Under the pieces are notes generated by a model. The model was not told the DNA's origin. It saw nothing but the letters and a program-made list of their open reading frames with translations, and searched no databases. From the NCBI RefSeq assembly GCF_000688235.1, contig NZ_JHYO01000014.1, forward strand, positions 1-64,000: a DNA stretch of 64,000 nt, written 5' to 3'. Positions 17,332-25,075 of the stretch are shown one piece after another; within the stretch, counting starts at the first letter, position 1, and every line of letters starts with the position of its first letter. This DNA comes from Terasakiella pusilla DSM 6293 (GTDB lineage: Bacteria > Pseudomonadota > Alphaproteobacteria > Rhodospirillales > Terasakiellaceae). The translations under genes were made by a program, and so were the position numbers.

Positions 17332-17760
17332 ATGGACCTTAAACTATCACCTCGCTCAAAACCCTTGGTGAAAGATACCCGCCGACCATCGCCACAAGAG
17401 ATTATGGAACGCGCCATCGAAGGGCAGTTGGGGCTTCTGGCAGACCCGAAATTTACCGTGAAGAAATACCGATATGTGGATGACTATGACAGGGAGGGCA
17501 ACAAGACCAAGGTCAAACGTATGACCTCCGGCAAACCGCGCTCATGGTGGTGGCGCGAAGGTGACGTGTATCATCTCGAATTGCGTTACGGATCATATGT
17601 GCTGGAACTGGAAGATGGCATGTCATCAGTAGTGTGCGGACCCACCAAAGAAGACATTGCCAACGTGCTACGTCATATCCGTGATGACCTTCTGCTCACG
17701 GGTAAATTGGATGCCCGTCTTGAGGCTATGAAAGAACGCGCACGGTGGAAGACACCCTAA
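17332..17760 (+). CDS. DUF6641-like protein
   Basis: A 142-aa protein whose second half (KPRSWWWREGDVYHLELRYG, then VLELEDG and a GKLDARLEAM tail) fits the DUF6641 pattern of plasmid and phage small proteins: a WW pair, a V-x-L-RYG strand and a C-terminal helix ending in LDA. The match is from memory of the family and should be tested. A TTGGAGGA ribosome site precedes the ATG. Its stop overlaps the convergent HNH gene by 4 bp. Function unknown. Confidence 0.6.
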   Translation: MDLKLSPRSKPLVKDTRRPSPQEIMERAIEGQLGLLADPKFTVKKYRYVDDYDREGNKTKVKRMTSGKPRSWWWREGDVYHLELRYGSYVLELEDGMSSVVCGPTKEDIANVLRHIRDDLLLTGKLDARLEAMKERARWKTP

Positions 17761-18581
17761 TCGTACAGAATGGCTCCTTCTGCGATATCTGCCAGACGTG
17801 CCTTTTTCTCATCCAGTCGGTCTTGCAATGCTTGATCTGTTGGGGTCTGGCGAAGCAGAGTATGCAATACACCGCATTCAAGCGACAACATTGCCGCCTC
17901 AATAGCAATAAAAGTATTGGGCACTCCAAGGTTTTCCATCTCCCACATCGGAAGCGCGAAAGGATTATGGTAATACTTTACATTATCGTATTTGGTGAGG
18001 TCATAACCGATATTTGATAGATGATCTTTAATTTGGTCATTCAGGTTATTGTGGAATTTTCTGACATCGTTTGCATATCTTTCTAACCACTGTATCGCTT
18101 TCCACATTTCGTCGATATGTGCCAGTGGTTCATTTTTGGAAACTATTGGAAATGCTAAATCAAATTCTGATAAATGTTTTTGATTCTTCATATGGATTTC
18201 CGCCCAGAAATCAAATTCAGTTTCCGTTATTTCCAATAATTTCTCGGCTGAAATATGGTACTGGTTTTCTGAAAACCTTGTTTCATGCTGCCTTTTCATA
18301 TCTTGTAGGATGGGGACAGTGTAAATGTCCACATTGTTTGTTTTGACGTGATGTCGGTGGCACATAATTAAAAGGTTGCTGGGTGCAGCACGTTCGTCAT
18401 CAGTCATTCGTTCGTTGTATCTTTCACCACCTTCCGAGGCGGCTTCGATATGACAGATTTGAGCAACATAGTCTCCATCATCGTCAATAAGGGGATGGTT
18501 ACAATCTGGAAACGCACATTGATTTCCAGATTTGGCGAATAATTCACGGATAATTTCTTTGGTATGTGCTTTTCTTGCCAT
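17757..18581 (-). CDS. HNH endonuclease-like protein
   Basis: A 274-aa protein with an N-terminal HNH domain: zinc/structural C22 and C27 (QCAFPDC), CHIEAAS with H44, N69 in APSNLL, and C74/H77/H78 in CHRHH. The remaining ~190 residues are helical and unrecognised. This N-terminal HNH type is frequent in defence-like and island genes, where a specific C-terminal part recognises a target; whether this one is defensive, a homing-type enzyme or a restriction component is unknown. It is convergent with the DUF6641-like gene and lies 69 bp downstream of the recombinase gene on the same strand. Confidence 0.75.
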   Translation of the reverse strand: MARKAHTKEIIRELFAKSGNQCAFPDCNHPLIDDDGDYVAQICHIEAASEGGERYNERMTDDERAAPSNLLIMCHRHHVKTNNVDIYTVPILQDMKRQHETRFSENQYHISAEKLLEITETEFDFWAEIHMKNQKHLSEFDLAFPIVSKNEPLAHIDEMWKAIQWLERYANDVRKFHNNLNDQIKDHLSNIGYDLTKYDNVKYYHNPFALPMWEMENLGVPNTFIAIEAAMLSLECGVLHTLLRQTPTDQALQDRLDEKKARLADIAEGAILYD

Positions 18582-18650
18582 CTATATCCCCTTTGGTCTT
18601 GAGTAATACCAAAATGGCAGAATGTAAGCAGTTTGCCCAGATGGTTTGAA

Positions 18651-19631
18651 TCATAACTTCCGTCCAACTTCTTCCACCCTCATATGACTGTAATTCATCA
18701 GCACTCGCAAATCACGGTGCCCTGAAATTAAGGATACCTCAATCGGTGACAGACCTTTCTCGGTCAACCGCGAAATCGCTTCATGACGCACGTCATGGAA
18801 GCGATAATCAACCAATTCGGAATCACAACAAGCGGCACGGAAGGCGCGTCCCAGTTGGTTGTAATTCAGGGGGAACAGGGTATCGCCATCATGGTTCATG
18901 TACCGTTTGACAATATTCAAGGCTTCCGGTGACAGTGGGATGGTTCGGGGGGGCCCGTTCTTGGTTTCGGGGATGTGGAGGAAACCTTTCTGGATGTCCA
19001 CATCGGTTTTCATAATGCGGGTGATTTCACTGCGGCGCATGGCGGTTTCTGCGGCGAAGGTGAGAACGTCCGTAAAGCATGGGTAATATGATTGTCGTGC
19101 AGCCTTGAGCAACGCTTGCCATTCGTCCGGTGATAAACGGCGGTCCCGTGCCTTGGGGCTTCTGGGTTTCTTGATCATGCTGACGGGGTTGATGATAATG
19201 GGGATGTCCCATTCTTTACGGGCACAATCAATCGCGCTGGAAATTAGGCACAGGTCATGGCGGCAAGACCCTTCCATTATTTTTTTCATACGCATGTCAC
19301 GATATTGGGCGATCTTCCCGGCGGTTAGTTTATCCAGCGTGGTCAATACTAAAGGCTCACGCAGCAATCGGTTGATGCGTGTGGTTTCACGTTTGATAGT
19401 GGACCCTCTTTTGGTCGGCGTAACTTTCATCAAATATCGTTTTAACAAATCTGCCAATGTGATGGATTTTAGAACTTCTTCGGGACGATTGCGTAAAAGT
19501 TCCAGTTTCGATTCTTCGGCAACAGCCCATTTGGTGGCATCGGATTTCTTGGTAAAAGACCTTGTGATATTGTGATCATATTTGCGGATTTGCACCCGCC
19601 ATTTCTTTCCCGATTTATGTACGCTTGCCAT
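18651..19631 (-). CDS. tyrosine recombinase (integrase) of the ndk element
   Basis: A 326-aa phage-type integrase. I take the ATG at 19631 (MASVHKSGKKWRVQIRKYDH) because this is the usual N-terminus; the frame is open further upstream. Catalytic residues are visible: R199 (MRRSEI), probable K224, H279 and R282 (HDVRHEA), H305 (GHRDL) and nucleophile Y314 (LMNYSH). The N-terminal arm-binding domain is followed by a core-binding helix bundle (~60-150). The gene lies 143 bp from the right 53-bp repeat and would catalyse integration into ndk. TGCACA repeats just upstream of its start could be both arm sites and autoregulatory sites. Confidence 0.93.
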   Translation of the reverse strand: MASVHKSGKKWRVQIRKYDHNITRSFTKKSDATKWAVAEESKLELLRNRPEEVLKSITLADLLKRYLMKVTPTKRGSTIKRETTRINRLLREPLVLTTLDKLTAGKIAQYRDMRMKKIMEGSCRHDLCLISSAIDCARKEWDIPIIINPVSMIKKPRSPKARDRRLSPDEWQALLKAARQSYYPCFTDVLTFAAETAMRRSEITRIMKTDVDIQKGFLHIPETKNGPPRTIPLSPEALNIVKRYMNHDGDTLFPLNYNQLGRAFRAACCDSELVDYRFHDVRHEAISRLTEKGLSPIEVSLISGHRDLRVLMNYSHMRVEEVGRKL

Positions 19632-19647
19632 GATATTTCTTTCTGAC

Positions 19648-19665
19648 TGCACAGAAATTGCACAA
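19648..19665. repeat. TGCACA repeats (right arm sites)
   Basis: TGCACAG at 19648 and TGCACAA at 19659, 11 bp apart, match the left-end set at 14911-14938 in sequence, orientation and spacing. They lie just upstream of the integrase start. Confidence 0.6.
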
Positions 19666-19774
19666 ACATGGGTGGGGACAGTTAAATACGGTGGGTGGTA
19701 TCGTTGCCCAATAATGGCAGAAAACCTATTGATACGCTGTATTTCACAATCCAAGAAGATGGAAGATCGTCCGG

Positions 19775-19827
19775 GTTCAAGAAAACTCCGTACACGGTTC
19801 CGACGCTCCGGAAACTGCTGCAGAAGA
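19775..19827 (+). repeat. attR-type direct repeat (53 bp)
   Basis: Identical to 14723-14775. Marks the right boundary of the integrated element, inside the displaced ndk 3' end. Confidence 0.9.
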
Positions 19828-19867
19828 AATCGCTTACTTCTTCTCCAAGTGCGAGCTGGTCGGCTAA
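19775..19867 (+). pseudogene. ndk: displaced original 3' end of ndk (attR side)
   Basis: Ninety-three bases encode the last 30 residues of an Ndk, from VQENSVHG to [14 protein letters not shown] and a stop, with no start or upstream ndk sequence. The first 53 bp equal codons 111-128 of the intact gene; after that the two copies differ at several, mostly synonymous positions. This is the host 3' end cut off by integration. It is followed by the old ndk terminator. Confidence 0.9.
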
Positions 19868-19892
19868 TCTGAACTCTCAGATAACCGCTGAA

Positions 19893-19942
19893 ATAAAAAC
19901 GGCGCTTCCGATGATGGAAGCGCCGTTTTTTGTGTTTGGTGG
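19893..19942. terminator. old ndk terminator, copy 1
   Basis: A strong hairpin, CGGCGCTTCC-GATGAT-GGAAGCGCCG, flanked by A5 and T6. The 50-bp segment, including flanking GTGTTTGGTGG, is repeated at 21116-21166 with one mismatch and one extra T. It stands right after the displaced ndk 3' end. Confidence 0.9.
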
Positions 19943-20058
19943 CTTGTGAGGAATGCTTAGAGTCGAAAAATCACAATTTATGCGAGGTTGCCTTGCGGTA
20001 TTTTCATGCATGGGTATTATGACTGAATTTGGCCAAATTTGTACTGGGTAGGAAGAGT

Positions 20059-21057
20059 ATGGAAAAGAGATACCAAGTATTCGTCAGTTCAACGTACACC
20101 GATTTGAAAGAGGAACGCCAAGCAGTAACTCAAACTCTAATGGAGATGGATTGTATCCCGGCTGGTATGGAATTGTTTCCTGCTGCTGACGAGGAACAGT
20201 GGGAATTCATCAAAAAGGTTATCGATGATTGTGATTATTATTTGTTGATTATTGGGGGGCGCTACGGAAGCGTGACGGATGATGGTATCAGCTATACCCA
20301 AAAGGAATATGAATATGCTGTGTCAAAAGGACTTCCTGTCGTTGCATTGCTTCACGGCGATCCCGGCAAAATCTCCGCGGACAAAACGGAACTGGATCCT
20401 GAATTGAGGGAAAAACTCGACTTGTTCCGTGAAACCGCATCCACAGGACGGTTGGTAAAATACTGGAAGGATGCATCGGATTTACCCGGTATGGTCTCTC
20501 TCAGTTTAAATAAAAATATGAAGATGTATCCGGCAATTGGATGGGTTCGTGCTAATGTTGTGGCGAACGAAGACCTGCTGCTGGAACTGAATCGTCTTCG
20601 GACTGAGAAGGAAGAGTTGCAGGCAAAACTGGCAGAGATCTCTGAAACCGCGAATGTGATTGAATTCGATGATGGCGAGATCGCAAGCTTGGATGACTCA
20701 TTTACTTTGTCAGGGCATCATGTAAATTACGATTATGATAAATTTTCTTGGTACGAAACTAAGACTTGGCGAGAAATTTTCGGAATAGTAGCTCCATATA
20801 TCTATGAGGGGAAGTCTACTCCAGACATTAAGTATGCGTTGCTGGTTTCTTTGTATGGTAACCGGGGTAGCGAAGGCTATACGGACTATAAGCTGAACGA
20901 TCAGGACTTTCAAACGGTTGTGCTACAATTTATGGCATTGCGCTTAGTCACAGTTGTATACATTGAACAAGATGTGAATACGACAACCTCCAAAATGTCT
21001 TTGACAAAAAACGGCGAAAAGTTGTTATTCGAAACTCGTGTAGTTCGGAAGCAATGA
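20059..21057 (+). CDS. DUF4062 protein in a terminator-flanked cassette
   Basis: A 332-aa protein; the ATG at 20059 has an AGGAAG site 7 bp upstream and starts [20 protein letters not shown], the beginning of the DUF4062 domain (about residues 5-90, ending in PVVALLHG). DUF4062 is a TIR/Rossmann-like domain found in signalling and suspected defence proteins. A coiled stretch (~180-205, [18 protein letters not shown]) links it to an unrecognised C-terminal domain with a winged-helix feel ([11 protein letters not shown]...). The gene is more AT-rich than its neighbours and stands alone between two copies of the ndk/purN terminator, so it was probably acquired. Confidence 0.8.
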   Translation: MEKRYQVFVSSTYTDLKEERQAVTQTLMEMDCIPAGMELFPAADEEQWEFIKKVIDDCDYYLLIIGGRYGSVTDDGISYTQKEYEYAVSKGLPVVALLHGDPGKISADKTELDPELREKLDLFRETASTGRLVKYWKDASDLPGMVSLSLNKNMKMYPAIGWVRANVVANEDLLLELNRLRTEKEELQAKLAEISETANVIEFDDGEIASLDDSFTLSGHHVNYDYDKFSWYETKTWREIFGIVAPYIYEGKSTPDIKYALLVSLYGNRGSEGYTDYKLNDQDFQTVVLQFMALRLVTVVYIEQDVNTTTSKMSLTKNGEKLLFETRVVRKQ

Positions 21058-21115
21058 CAAAGACGCGAAGTCGAATGTAGAGGAAGTTTAACCCTGACAA
21101 ATCCAACCCGTATAG

Positions 21116-21166
21116 ATAAAAACGGCGCTTCCGATGATGGAAGCGCCGTTTTTTTGTGTTGGGTGG
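21116..21166. terminator. terminator, copy 2, downstream of purN
   Basis: The same hairpin as at 19893-19942 (CGGCGCTTCC-GATGAT-GGAAGCGCCG with A5/T7 flanks). It now serves both the DUF4062 gene and convergent purN. A further GC-rich stem AGCCCGCA/TGCGGGCT lies between it and the purN stop without a T-run. Confidence 0.88.
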
Positions 21167-21224
21167 TCAGCGTTTTAGTTTTGCCTCAACCGGTTAGCCC
21201 GCAACGGGTGCGGGCTGACGGTGG

Positions 21225-21875
21225 TTAGCCTTCGGGGTTGATGGCGCTGTCCATGAGATTGTCTACGCCGTTGTAGACCACTTTCTCGCCGGAGACGCGG
21301 ACTTTGCGTTCGGCAATGAGTTTGAGGGCGAGTGGGTAGATTTTATGTTCCTGTTCCAAAACGCGTTTGCCCAGTTCTTCTGGTGTGTCGTTGGGGAGAA
21401 CGGGGACGCAGGCTTGTACGATGATCGGGCCTTCATCCATGGCGGGGCGCACGAAGTGGACGGTTGCGCCGTGGAATTTGACGCCTTCTTCAATCGCGCG
21501 CTCATGGGTGTGCAGACCTTTAAAGGACGGCAGCAGGGCAGGGTGGATGTTGATCAGGCGATCTTTCCATTTCTGCACGAAGGTATCGGTGAGAAGGCGC
21601 ATAAAGCCAGCCAAGCAGACGAGCTGGACGCGTTCGCTATCCAGCACTTGATGCAAAGCTTCTTCAAAGCTTTCGCGACCGTCATAGTCTTTATGATTGA
21701 TGACGGTGGTGGACACGCCAGCTTCTTTCGCGCGTTCCAGACCATAGGCGTCTGGCACGTTGGAAATCACGCGCACGATTTCAGCGGGCGATCCTTCAGC
21801 GGTACACATATCCAGCAGGGCTTGCAGGTTGCTGCCCCCGCCGGAGATGAGGACGGCGACTCTTAGCTTTGCCAT
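21225..21875 (-). CDS. purN: phosphoribosylglycinamide formyltransferase
   Basis: A 216-aa enzyme that formylates GAR using 10-formyl-THF in purine synthesis. [17 protein letters not shown] is at the N-terminus and the catalytic region reads [20 protein letters not shown], with the following GATVHFV loop and a DEGPII segment. It overlaps purM by 13 bp, so the two are translated from one transcript. Confidence 0.96.
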   Translation of the reverse strand: MAKLRVAVLISGGGSNLQALLDMCTAEGSPAEIVRVISNVPDAYGLERAKEAGVSTTVINHKDYDGRESFEEALHQVLDSERVQLVCLAGFMRLLTDTFVQKWKDRLINIHPALLPSFKGLHTHERAIEEGVKFHGATVHFVRPAMDEGPIIVQACVPVLPNDTPEELGKRVLEQEHKIYPLALKLIAERKVRVSGEKVVYNGVDNLMDSAINPEG

Positions 21876-22930
21876 GTCTCAATCCCGGAAATCGCAACCT
21901 GTTCCCCGCCGTTATGTTTAACGACAGAACCGATCTTGGTGACGGTTTCGCCACCGTCTTCGAGGATTTTTGTCAGGGCGTCTGCTTTGTCTGCCTCAAC
22001 GATGACACACATGCCAATGCCGCAGTTAAAGGTACGCGCCAGTTCGTGCGTGGCAATGCCACCAGCTTTCGCGAGCCACGCAAAGACAGCCGGAAGCTGC
22101 CATGTGGAGGCATCGATTTCTACACCCAGATCATCTGGCAGGACGCGCGGGATATTTTCCACCAGACCACCGCCTGTGATGTGGGCAAGGGCGTTGACGC
22201 CGCCCGCTTTGATGGCGGCGAGTGTGGATTTAACATAAATCTTTGTGGGGTCCAGCAGCGCTTCTGCGAGGTTGCGGCTGTCATCAAACGGTGCTTTGTC
22301 CGCATAGTCCAGACCCGCAGCGTCAACAACGCGGCGCACCAGCGAGAACCCGTTGGAGTGCAGACCGTTGGAGGCCAGACCCAGAACCACGTCGCCTTCT
22401 TTAACGTTGGCGCCCGTCAGTTCTTCGCCGCGCTCAACCGCACCGACGCAGAAGCCGGCAAGATCGTAATCGCCTTCGGAATACATGCCCGGCATTTCTG
22501 CCGTTTCGCCACCGATCAGGGCCGCGCCGGCTTGCTTACAACCTTCTGCGATGCCTTTGATGATATCGCGCCCGGCGGCAACATCCAGTTTGCCTGTCGC
22601 GTAATAGTCAAGGAACAACAGCGGTTCTGCCCCTTGGACCACAAGGTCGTTGACGCACATGGCCACAAGGTCGATTCCCACGGTGTCGTGTTTGTCGGCA
22701 AGGATGGCGACTTTCAATTTTGTGCCGACACCATCTGTACCAGAAACAAGGATCGGGTCTTGATAGCCTGCTGCGCGTAAATCAAAAAAAGCACCAAAAC
22801 CGCCGAGGCCGTCCATGACACCTGCGCGTTTTGTGGATTTTGCGAGTGGTTTGATCTCATCGACCAAATCGTTACCGGCATCAATATCGACGCCTGCATC
22901 TTTATAGGTGAGACCTTTTTGATCAGACAT
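21863..22930 (-). CDS. purM: phosphoribosylformylglycinamidine cyclo-ligase (AIR synthetase)
   Basis: A 355-aa ATP-dependent enzyme that closes the imidazole ring of AIR. The N-terminal [32 protein letters not shown] and [11 protein letters not shown] blocks are diagnostic. First gene of the purM-purN pair. Length is normal. Confidence 0.97.
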   Translation of the reverse strand: MSDQKGLTYKDAGVDIDAGNDLVDEIKPLAKSTKRAGVMDGLGGFGAFFDLRAAGYQDPILVSGTDGVGTKLKVAILADKHDTVGIDLVAMCVNDLVVQGAEPLLFLDYYATGKLDVAAGRDIIKGIAEGCKQAGAALIGGETAEMPGMYSEGDYDLAGFCVGAVERGEELTGANVKEGDVVLGLASNGLHSNGFSLVRRVVDAAGLDYADKAPFDDSRNLAEALLDPTKIYVKSTLAAIKAGGVNALAHITGGGLVENIPRVLPDDLGVEIDASTWQLPAVFAWLAKAGGIATHELARTFNCGIGMCVIVEADKADALTKILEDGGETVTKIGSVVKHNGGEQVAISGIETWQS

Positions 22931-23055
22931 GACCTAACCTTCATCTAATGGCACGTAAAAACAGAGCGTCCAACATAACCTATGTTGAACGCCCCGAACA
23001 TACTGAAATTCAGCCTGTTTGCAATCAAGAAAACGTGAAAATAGCCCTAAAACCG

Positions 23056-23229
23056 TTACTCGGTCGGGTTTAGGCTTTCTAAAGCCTGTCCAATATTGGT
23101 CCAGACACCTGCGGTTTCAGGATCATAGCAGCGGCTTAAATGGGTGCGATAGGCTTCAAGGGCTTCTTGATGACCAAGTTCTTCAACAAGATGCTGTGCA
23201 ATTTCTTGGGGGGTAACGCTCATTCTCAT
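23056..23229 (-). CDS. 57-aa conserved-looking small protein
   Basis: Too short for most gene finders. The ATG at 23229 (a second ATG follows two codons later) gives MRMSVTPQEIAQHLVEELGH, continuing through EALEAYRTHLSRCYD to a TAA at 23056. A TAGGAG ribosome site lies just upstream, codon use matches neighbouring genes, and a tandem palindromic operator lies 20 bp before the start. Mostly helical and acidic with one Cys. Family not recognised. Confidence 0.65.
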   Translation of the reverse strand: MRMSVTPQEIAQHLVEELGHQEALEAYRTHLSRCYDPETAGVWTNIGQALESLNPTE

Positions 23230-23249
23230 GGCAAAAACTCCTATCTATG

Positions 23250-23281
23250 TTGCAGTGCAATAATGCTATGTTGCGTTGCAA
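23250..23281. promoter_or_regulatory. tandem TTGCAnTGCAA operator
   Basis: TTGCAGTGCAA (23250-23260) is a perfect palindrome; TTGCGTTGCAA (23271-23281) matches it with one arm mismatch. Starts are 21 bp apart, two helical turns, both preceded by TATG. They sit directly in front of the 57-aa gene. The pattern resembles alphaproteobacterial PhaR-type TTGC..GCAA sites, but the regulator is unknown. Confidence 0.55.
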
Positions 23282-23399
23282 TGGTCAAGAAAATTGCGAT
23301 TACTCTTTTATGACGCGAGCGCTGTTCGTCCCTATGTCTTGCATCCATCTGTAAAACAGGGCAAAACTACGGGTCGGTACTGAAGCTTGGTGAGAAAAG

Positions 23400-24512
23400 A
23401 TGAATAGTGTTAAACAGTTTTTCGTTTTAGCTGCAATCGTGACGGCAGTTTTTGTGAACACGGCGACGGTTGAAGCGGCAAACCCGTTTGAAATCAAAGG
23501 CATCTATGTGGATGTCACGGCTGACAACGTCACAGAGGCGCGCCGTCAGGCTTTGCGTGAAGGGCAGAATAAAGCGTTCGAGGCCTTGTTAAAGCGTCTG
23601 ACCTTGAAAGCGGATCGCGACTTTCTGCCGTGGGTGGAACCTGCAAATCAGGCTCAGTACATTCGGGATTTTTCAATTTCAGGAGAAAAAACATCCGCCG
23701 TTCGCTATCTCGCCACGTTGAGTTACCACTTTAAAGAAGAGGCGATTCGCGATCTGTTGAAGGCCCGCGGCCTGTCCTTTGCGGAAACCATCAGCAAGCC
23801 CGTGTTGGTTCTTGCGCTGTATGACGATAATGGTCGCTTGTCCTTGTGGGATGAGCCAAACCCCTGGAGTGGGGCCTGGAGCTCACTGTCCTTCCAAAAC
23901 GGATTGGTGCCGGTTGTTTTGCCCTTAGGGGATCTGGCGGACATTTCTGGCCTGTCTGCGCAACAGGCTGCTGATATGGATGAAGCAGCACTGCAGACCA
24001 TGGCGCAACGCTATGACGTAAATACAGTGGTTGTGGCCCGCCTTGTTGTCGCCAGTCGAAACGGCAATGGCGAGCCGACGGATGTAGATCTGATCACCAC
24101 ACGATTGGGGGCAAAAGGGCAGGACCGCAATACCAGCCTTGGCATTACACGCGGGGCTGAGGAAAGCAAAGACGCCTTTTTAAAGCGTATTGCCTCATCG
24201 GTGAGCGATGGGCTGGAGGAAAGCTGGAAGCGTGATAACGTCCTTCAGTTTGGTGTGGATGGTATTTTGCCTGTCAATCTGTTGATCGACGGATTGAACG
24301 AATGGATTGATGTAAAGAAACGTCTGTCAAATGTCGCGGTGGTTCGTCGGGTCGAGTTGGCTTTATTGTCGCGTGATACGGTGCAAATTAACCTGCATTT
24401 TATTGGTGATCTGGATCAGTTGATCGGATCGTTGCGACAGGTTGATTTGGATTTGACCGTTTCCGGTGAAAGCTGGTCCTTGATTAATTTAAGACAAGGT
24501 CGACCCCAGTGA
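23400..24512 (+). CDS. exported DUF2066 protein
   Basis: A 370-aa protein with a signal peptide (about residues 1-26, ending TVEA-A) and a DUF2066 domain: IKGIYVDVTADNVTEARRQA at the start, then LLKRLTLKADRDF. Function unknown. It is the first gene of a four-gene operon (DUF2066, CDP-alcohol transferase, AI-2E exporter, hdaA), an arrangement I associate with other alphaproteobacteria. Its stop overlaps the next GTG start by 4 bp. Confidence 0.88.
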   Translation: MNSVKQFFVLAAIVTAVFVNTATVEAANPFEIKGIYVDVTADNVTEARRQALREGQNKAFEALLKRLTLKADRDFLPWVEPANQAQYIRDFSISGEKTSAVRYLATLSYHFKEEAIRDLLKARGLSFAETISKPVLVLALYDDNGRLSLWDEPNPWSGAWSSLSFQNGLVPVVLPLGDLADISGLSAQQAADMDEAALQTMAQRYDVNTVVVARLVVASRNGNGEPTDVDLITTRLGAKGQDRNTSLGITRGAEESKDAFLKRIASSVSDGLEESWKRDNVLQFGVDGILPVNLLIDGLNEWIDVKKRLSNVAVVRRVELALLSRDTVQINLHFIGDLDQLIGSLRQVDLDLTVSGESWSLINLRQGRPQ

Positions 24513-25075
24513 GCCAAACCGTCTGGCTGAATATTCCAAACCTCATAACGTTGGGGCGCATTTTTGCGGTCCCGGTGCTGGTCTGGCTGGTCTTGATCCA
24601 GAAGTTTGATCTGGCGTTCTGGCTGTTTATTTTGGCGGGAATTAGTGATGGGCTGGATGGATATCTAGCAAAAAAAATGAACGCGTACACCCGGATCGGT
24701 GCTTTTCTCGACCCGATTGCCGATAAGTTTATGCTGGTGAGTATCTTCGTAATCTTGGGTGTGCAGGGGTTCTTGCCCATATGGTTGGTGATTATGGTGG
24801 TCTTTCGTGATGTGGGGATTGTGGTCGGCGCATCTTTGTTGGAAGTTGTGACCCATAAGCTGGAAATGGCACCGAATTTTAGTAGCAAAATTAATACGAC
24901 GGTACAGATTATACTGGCGGCATTTGTGTTGGGGATACAAGGTCTGGAGGTCGTGCACATGGATGTGTTTGTCGACGTTCTGGTCTATGGGACGGCCTTG
25001 ACAACGATGTGGTCGGGCGCAATCTATTTGTATCAATGGGGAAACACGATCGCACAAGCCAATGGGGATGGATAA
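24509..25075 (+). CDS. CDP-alcohol phosphatidyltransferase family protein (PgsA-like)
   Basis: A 188-aa membrane enzyme with several spans and the CDP-alcohol transferase signature as DGLDGYLAKKMNAYTRIGAF followed by LDPIADK (about residues 49-76): the D-G-x2-x-x...G-x3-D-x3-D pattern is met. It would transfer a phosphatidyl group to an alcohol, most likely glycerol-3-phosphate, in phospholipid synthesis. It starts with GTG at 24509, coupled to the preceding stop by a 4-bp overlap. Confidence 0.88.
   Translation: MSQTVWLNIPNLITLGRIFAVPVLVWLVLIQKFDLAFWLFILAGISDGLDGYLAKKMNAYTRIGAFLDPIADKFMLVSIFVILGVQGFLPIWLVIMVVFRDVGIVVGASLLEVVTHKLEMAPNFSSKINTTVQIILAAFVLGIQGLEVVHMDVFVDVLVYGTALTTMWSGAIYLYQWGNTIAQANGDG

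Larger units (their letters stand above)
14723..19827. mobile_element. 5.05-kb integrative element in the 3' end of ndk
   Basis: A genomic island bounded by a 53-bp perfect direct repeat (14723-14775 and 19775-19827). It holds a tyrosine recombinase next to the right boundary, an HNH-type protein, several small unrecognised genes and a long stretch with little coding potential. It carries a replacement ndk 3' end on the left, and the displaced host 3' end lies on the right. TGCACAA repeats near both ends look like recombinase arm sites. No replication, transfer or capsid genes are seen, so it is either a small mobilisable island or a satellite-like or decayed element. Confidence 0.88.
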
